This document shows positions 59,095-64,000 of a DNA stretch of 64,000 nt, one piece after another (the stretch's first letter is position 1; each line of letters opens with the position of its first letter). This DNA comes from Capricornis sumatraensis (lineage: Eukaryota; Chordata; Mammalia; Artiodactyla; Bovidae), in contig NC_091077.1 of NCBI RefSeq assembly GCF_032405125.1, positions 40,868,001 to 40,932,000 of the forward strand, written 5' to 3'. The notes below the pieces were generated by a model, which was given only the letters and a program-made list of their open reading frames with translations, had not been told where the DNA came from and did not search any database. The position numbers and the translations under genes were made by a program.

Positions 59095-59578
59095 TATTCT
59101 ATATATAATAGTTTGCATCTGTTAACCTCAAACTCACAGTCCATCCCTTCTCCTCTCCTCCTTGGCAACCAACCACAAGTAAGCTCTCTATGTTTGCAAG
59201 TCTGTTTGTTTTCTGGATAGGTTCATTTGTGTCATATTTCAAATTCTATGAATAAGTGATATTGTATGGTATCTGTATTTTTCTTTCTGAGTTACTTCAC
59301 TTACTATGATATTCTCTAAATACACCCATGTTTTTGCAAATGGTACTCTTTCATTCTTTTTATGGCTGAATAGTATTCTATTGTATATATGTGCCACATC
59401 AAAAAAACAAAACTAGAAATAGAGTTATCATATGATTCAACAATCCTATTCCTGGATATATATTTGGTCAAAACTATAATTCAAAAGATACATGCACCTT
59501 TATGTTCATGTCAGCTCTATTCACAATAGCCAAGACATAAGAACAACATAAATGTCCATCAACAGGTGAATGGATTTA
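58925..59578 (-). mobile_element. Old L1 3' end with opposed 5' piece
   Basis: The minus-strand L1 3'UTR and end of ORF2 at 58925-59398 are followed directly by plus-strand L1 ORF2 sequence at 59400-59578. This looks like an old 5' inversion, or two abutting elements. Confidence 0.7.
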
Positions 59579-59989
59579 GAGATCCAGTTATTTGCATGAC
59601 TTCATAGCCATCAGGACTACTATGACCTGGCAAATATAGTAAAGATATTCAATGTAATTGTGAATATATTCCAAACTTTATTTTTCATCAGTATGCTTTG
59701 ACTTTTCAGAGATTATATTGTCTTTCTGATGCCTAAACAGAGGCATATAAAATCACTTTTGAAGTCAAATCCAGTCTGATTTGATTCCATAGGCCCTACA
59801 AACTTCAATTAATAATTTGATAAATTTAAGCAAATACTAGACATATGTGTGGTGTTCAGACTGGAGGAAAAAAAATAAAACTTTTGTTTAATCTATAATT
59901 CAATTTGAGAATCCCAAGCTTTATTTCTTTTTTTTCCTATAGTGAAAGTATTAACATCTGCCATTACTTGAATCTATGATATATAACAG
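59579..59989. other. Unassigned DNA in the inverted-repeat spacer
   Basis: Nothing recognised. Confidence 0.5.
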
Positions 59990-60195
59990 GTTCTGTGTTT
60001 GATTCTCTGAAAATATGTCCTTTTATCTTCATAACAACTTTGGGATTTTAATGTTACCATCTTTTAATAGTTGATAAAGAAAGAATGCACTGGATATAAA
60101 GCAAGAGGAGCTATAATTACATATCTCATAAGTGGAAAAGCCAGGATTCAAACCTAGGTTGTCTGACTCTAAAGAAATTGCTCTTAATCTCTCTT
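59990..60195 (+). mobile_element. MIR SINE
   Basis: The best-preserved part is the MIR core and tail (taagtggaaaagccaggatt, caaacctaggttgtctgact, ttgctctta). It is an ancient mammal-wide SINE, which dates the spacer sequence as old. Confidence 0.75.
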
Positions 60196-60249
60196 CAATG
60201 ACTTCTGAAAAAAAAAAAAGATTAATTTGGCAAACATATGCAGAGATTG

Positions 60250-60358
60250 GCTTCCCTGGTAGCTCAGTTGGTAAAGAATCCATCTGCAATGCAGGGGACC
60301 CTGGTTCAGTTCCTGGGTTGGGAAGATCTCCTGGAGAAGGTATAGTGTACCCACTCTA
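60250..60358 (+). mobile_element. Truncated Bov-tA SINE
   Basis: The tRNA-like head and the first part of the body only, stopping near tacccactctatg. Confidence 0.87.
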
Positions 60359-60386
60359 TGATTAATGATTTATCCTAGGACCTTAG

Positions 60387-60828
60387 GATAAACAGTAAAG
60401 TCCTAATGTATAGCTCAGGGAACTATGTTCAATATCCTGTGATAAACTATAATGGAAGAGAATATAAGAAGAATATATAACTGAATCACTTTTCTGTAGA
60501 ACAGAAATTAACATAACACTGTAAATCAACTATACATCAATAAAAAAATTTACCCAAATAAATAAGCAAAAAATAGAAGAGTTGACAAAATGCTGGAGAG
60601 GTTTGGAGGAAGAATAAATCAAGGATTTTCATTATGTACCTAGTGGCAGTTTTTAGGAACAAAAATTTCTTGGGGCCTCTTTCCTTGATTATCCTCAATA
60701 AAGTTACTTTCTGTCTGTAAGATATCTAGTATTTGTCTGATACTAGAAGACAATTTTGAAGAAAACAAACCTGAAGTTATAGAAGTTAAGTGGTCAATTA
60801 ACAATCACAATGTAATAGAGATGAATCC
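60387..60828. repeat. Inverted duplication, right arm
   Basis: Reverse complement of 58622-59094; see the left arm. The L1 3'UTR part lies at 60387-60570 and reads on the plus strand. Confidence 0.85.
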
Positions 60829-60861
60829 TCATATAATACCTACTGCAGTATTCATTAGGTT

Positions 60862-61035
60862 GGATGGTAAAGAACTCACCTGCAGTGTAGGTGACTGGGT
60901 TCAGTCCCTGGGTTGGGAGGATTCCCTGGAGGAGGGCATAGCAACCCACTCCTATATTCTCACCTGGAGAATCCCCATGGGCTAGTCTATGGGGTCTCAA
61001 AGAGTCAGACATGACTGAGAGACTAAGTACACATG
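60862..61035 (+). mobile_element. Bov-tA SINE, head degraded
   Basis: Plus-strand copy starting within the tRNA-like head (ttggatggtaaagaactcac) with a short deletion in the body. Confidence 0.85.
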
Positions 61036-61982
61036 CAAAGATTAAGTTATATAAAAAAACTGAAGGAACATGGAAGGTTTTTTTCTAAATGAGATATGAC
61101 TTGGAACAGGACAATATAGATGAGATAACTGATATTTGAAATTAAGTTCAAATACTTTTTAACATTTGAAAGATCTGATGTTAAAATAAATTATATTAAC
61201 ATATTTTTAAAATGCTGAATATCAAACATATTTTCAAGTGATATTGATGTCCTGTACTGTTCATTCCATCTGAATCAGAAATCTGATTCAGAGCTTCTTG
61301 ACATGAATCTATGACATCTGATGTCTTTCAGCCTACATGATCTCACCCATAGAAATAAGGACCCAAATGTAAACTGAACCTTCCATGAAGAAAAAGATAA
61401 TTCAGTTTTTACTTGGATGACTGTTATTAACAATGTAAATGATACTATTTATCTATGTAATTGTTACTGATCAATTCTCCCAAAGTTGGGCATGATGGAG
61501 AGCTCCCAGTCAAAAGTTATAAACCCAAGTTTCAAAAAATGCTAATTTTACAAAGTGGTAGGGAAGTACATTTCTGACTCATTTTCTTTAAGAGTAAAAG
61601 TGTTGGTGAAGAGAAATCTGAGATTTTTTTTTTTAATCTCTTCTTTAAATGTCCCATCTCCTTCACAGGAATGGGGGCATTGATATCCTCAGTACTAGAC
61701 CCATGAGTTGGGATGATTACTATGTGTAGAGGAAGATAAACCCAAAATGGGAACATGACCCAATTCACTGTGAAAAGATGGTGTCTATTGACTATAAAAG
61801 TCTTGTTCAGAATGTCCACTATTGGCCCAGAGTGTAGATATATATTGTCGTCAATCCACAGGTGTCCAAACAATTGTAAATCTTTTCTACTGAAATTTTG
61901 CAGTTGGAATTGGCCTGGCTTCGATGTTACCTTTGATCCCTCCTGGCAAAAGCCACAGTACCCAGCATAATAATGTCTGCCT
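61036..61982. other. Unassigned DNA with a minus-strand open frame
   Basis: No repeat family is recognised. On the minus strand a frame stays open through this sequence from about 61985 down to 61532, roughly 150 codons, with hydrophobic and basic stretches (FPFWVYLPLHIVIIP, KKRLKKK). It resembles no family I know. Its only upstream start codons lie in the adjoining SINE. Chance or a decayed exon are both possible. Confidence 0.4.
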
Positions 61983-61991
61983 ATACCAATA

Positions 61992-62261
61992 GGACGGAGA
62001 AGGCAATGGCACCTCACTCCAGTACTCTTGCCTGGAAAATCCCATGGGCAGAGGAGCCTGGTAGGCTGCAGTCCATGGGGTTGCGAAGAGTTGGACATGA
62101 CTGAGCGACTTCACTTTCACTTTTCACTTTCATGCGTCAGAGAAGGAAATGGCAACCAACTCCAGTGTTCTTGCCTGGAGAATCCCAGGGACAGGGGAGC
62201 CTGATAGGCTGCCGTCTATGGGGTCGTACAGAGTCAGACACGACTGAAGTGACTTAGTAGC
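61992..62261 (+). mobile_element. Bov-A2 dimeric SINE
   Basis: Two BovA monomers and linker on the plus strand; the duplication ataccaata at 61983-61991 and 62262-62270 sets the ends. Confidence 0.93.
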
Positions 62262-62270
62262 ATACCAATA

Positions 62271-62941
62271 AGAAAGTCTATTTCCCCAGGTCTTATAAAT
62301 TAAAAACCATTATTTCTTGGCCATGTCCCTTTCTATTGCTTTCATCTGGAATTATCTATTTTGCTTTAGTTATGATGTTGACTCTGACTCAAATTTTCTA
62401 TTGATTTAAATGTTGAGGCAAAAAAATCAGTGAAATTTTGTTAGTATTGTTACTATATAGGAGTTAAATCTTGACCCTGAAACTTCTTATATATAATCTT
62501 TCATTTTTAGTGTACATTCTTTACCTCTTCTTCTATCTTCATTTGTTAAATGGGATATAAGAACAGTAAAAAACTCACTGAGTTGCTTTGAAGAAATATA
62601 AGAAATGCAAACCATTATTTCAATTTACCTTTCAAATAAAGGTAATAGTATTATTATTTAGAGTCCAAAATTTATGTCATTTAAAAAAGTCATAGTTATA
62701 CATATTGGTTATTTTTGTTTTTAATGTTTAATAACGCCTTAAATAATCTATGTAACACTGCACTAATCATAATACTATTCATTTAATTATAATCATATAG
62801 ACAAATGCAATATATGCTCTCAATTATCTTAATGGTAAAGTTAATGGTAAATGGAGTTAATGGTAAATGGAGTTAATGATAAATTAAGCAATAGACCAGC
62901 ATGTATCATGCATTGAGATCTTGGGGAAATTATTAGAGGAA
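62271..62941. other. Unassigned AT-rich DNA
   Basis: A short 16-base tandem repeat (ttaatggtaaatggag, about 2.5 units) lies at about 62838-62885. Nothing else is recognised. Confidence 0.55.
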
Positions 62942-62954
62942 TAGAACCATTTTA

Positions 62955-63362
62955 TTTATTTATTTATTTATTTATTTTGATGTGAACATTTTATTTTATT
63001 TTTATTTTTTTTAATTTTAAAATCTTTAATTCTTACATGTGTTCCGAAACATGAACCCCCCTCCCACCTCCCTCCCCATAACGTCTCTGTGGGTCATCCC
63101 CATGCACCAGCCCCAAGCATGCTGTATCCTGCGTCAGACATAGACTGGCGATTCAATTCTTACATGATAGTATACATGATAGAATGCCATTCTCCCAAAT
63201 CATCCCACCCTCTCCCTCTCCCTCTGAGTCCAAAAGTCCGTTATACACCGCTGTGTCTTTTTTCCTGTCTTGCATACAGGGTCGTCATTGCTATCTTTCT
63301 AAATTCCATATATATGTGTTAGTATACTGTATTGGTGTTTTTCTTTCTGGCTTACTTCATTC
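62955..63362 (-). mobile_element. Young L1 3' end
   Basis: About 400 bases of minus-strand L1 3'UTR, headed by an expanded (ttta)n tail at 62955-62979 and a T-rich run. A perfect 13-base duplication, tagaaccatttta, flanks it at 62942-62954 and 63363-63375. Confidence 0.94.
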
Positions 63363-63462
63363 TAGAACCATTTTAAATACTAACATAATACACTTAGTTT
63401 GAGCTTGGATAGGATTGTTGAAAGACTAGGCAAAAATATAAATGTGTTATTGTCTTTGTATT

Positions 63463-64000
63463 TGCATATAAGTTAAATAAGCAGGATGACAATATACAGC
63501 CTTGACGTACTCCTTTTCCTATTTGGAACCAGTCTGTTGTTCCATGTCTAGTTCTAACTGTTGCTTCCTGACCTGCATATAGGTTTCTCAAGAGGCAGGT
63601 CAGGTAGTCTGGTATTCCCATCTCCTCCAGGATTTTCCACAGTTTCTTGTGATCCACACAGTCAAAGGCTTTGTCGTAGTCAATAAAGCAGTTTCTGGAA
63701 CTCTCTTCCTTTTTCCATGATCCAGCAGATGTTGGCAATTTGATCTCTGGTTCCTCTGCCTTTCCTCAAACCAGCTGGAACATCTGGAAGTTCATGGTTC
63801 ACATATTGCTGAAGCCTGACTTGAAGAATTTTAAGCATTAGTTTCCTAGTGTGTGAGATGAATGCAATTGTGTGGTAGTTGGAGCATTCTTTGACATTGC
63901 CTTTCTTTGGGATTGGAATGAAAATAGCTTTTCCAGTCCTGTGGCCACTGCTGAGTTTTCCAAATTTGCTGGCTTGTTGAGTGCAACACTTTCACAGCAT
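63463..64000 (-). mobile_element. BovB LINE, RT region, running off the window
   Basis: Minus-strand BovB from just before the catalytic box upstream into the fingers region, truncated at 63463 and continuing past the window end. A small deletion near 63690 (the caataaagcagtttctgg stretch) and frame breaks are visible. Confidence 0.9.

Noticed and set aside
1326..62261. tRNA genes suggested by tRNA-like sequences
   Set aside because: All are the tRNA-Glu-derived heads of Bov-tA or CHR-type SINEs, with SINE bodies and target-site duplications; none is a standalone tRNA.
1..64000. A new multi-gene system
   Set aside because: Apart from two olfactory receptors, all long frames belong to LINEs or are their antisense; nothing suggests co-organised host genes.

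Overview
The window looks like nuclear DNA from a pecoran ruminant, most likely a bovid. The argument rests on repeats recognised by eye: many copies of the BovB RTE-type LINE, tRNA-derived Bov-tA and dimeric Bov-A2 SINEs, young ruminant L1 3' ends, CHR-type cetartiodactyl SINEs, and older mammalian relics (MIR, a Tigger-like DNA transposon). I cannot separate cattle, sheep and goat from sequence alone.

Only two intact protein genes are supported, both single-coding-exon class II olfactory receptors near the two ends and on opposite strands. At 234-1172 (+) lies a 312-residue receptor that looks family-5-like. At 56120-57046 (-) lies a 308-residue receptor that I recognise as OR13G1. In human, OR13G1 lies in the chromosome 1q44 receptor cluster, so this is probably the ruminant counterpart of that cluster.

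The roughly 55 kb between them is almost wholly retrotransposon debris. 3.4-15 kb is a stack of minus-strand L1 elements repeatedly invaded by BovB, Bov-tA, a processed pseudogene and younger L1s. 16.2-24.6 kb is one long L1 that keeps an ORF1 region and a 5'UTR with a roughly 69-bp tandem repeat, but lacks the first part of ORF2. 28.2-30.2, 31.9-32.6, 38.9-39.4, 48.7-53.2 and 63.5-64 kb are BovB copies. 34.9-36.2 kb is a young L1 with a 5' inversion. 41.1-48.4 kb holds older L1 pieces, ending with an ORF1 and 5'UTR. 53.2-54.1 kb is a Tigger-like relic directly followed by a 5S rRNA pseudogene. 58.6-60.8 kb contains an inverted duplication with arms of about 450 bp.

There is no operon-like organisation and no sign of a new multi-gene system. 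The more interesting points are structural: nested insertions, several twin-priming inversions, very short L1 insertions with clean target-site duplications, an unidentified processed pseudogene split by a later L1, L1 5'UTR tandem repeats, and the inverted duplication. Repeat boundaries are by eye, commonly good to 5-20 bases and exact only where a target-site duplication is given. Family names are from memory, without a library search.
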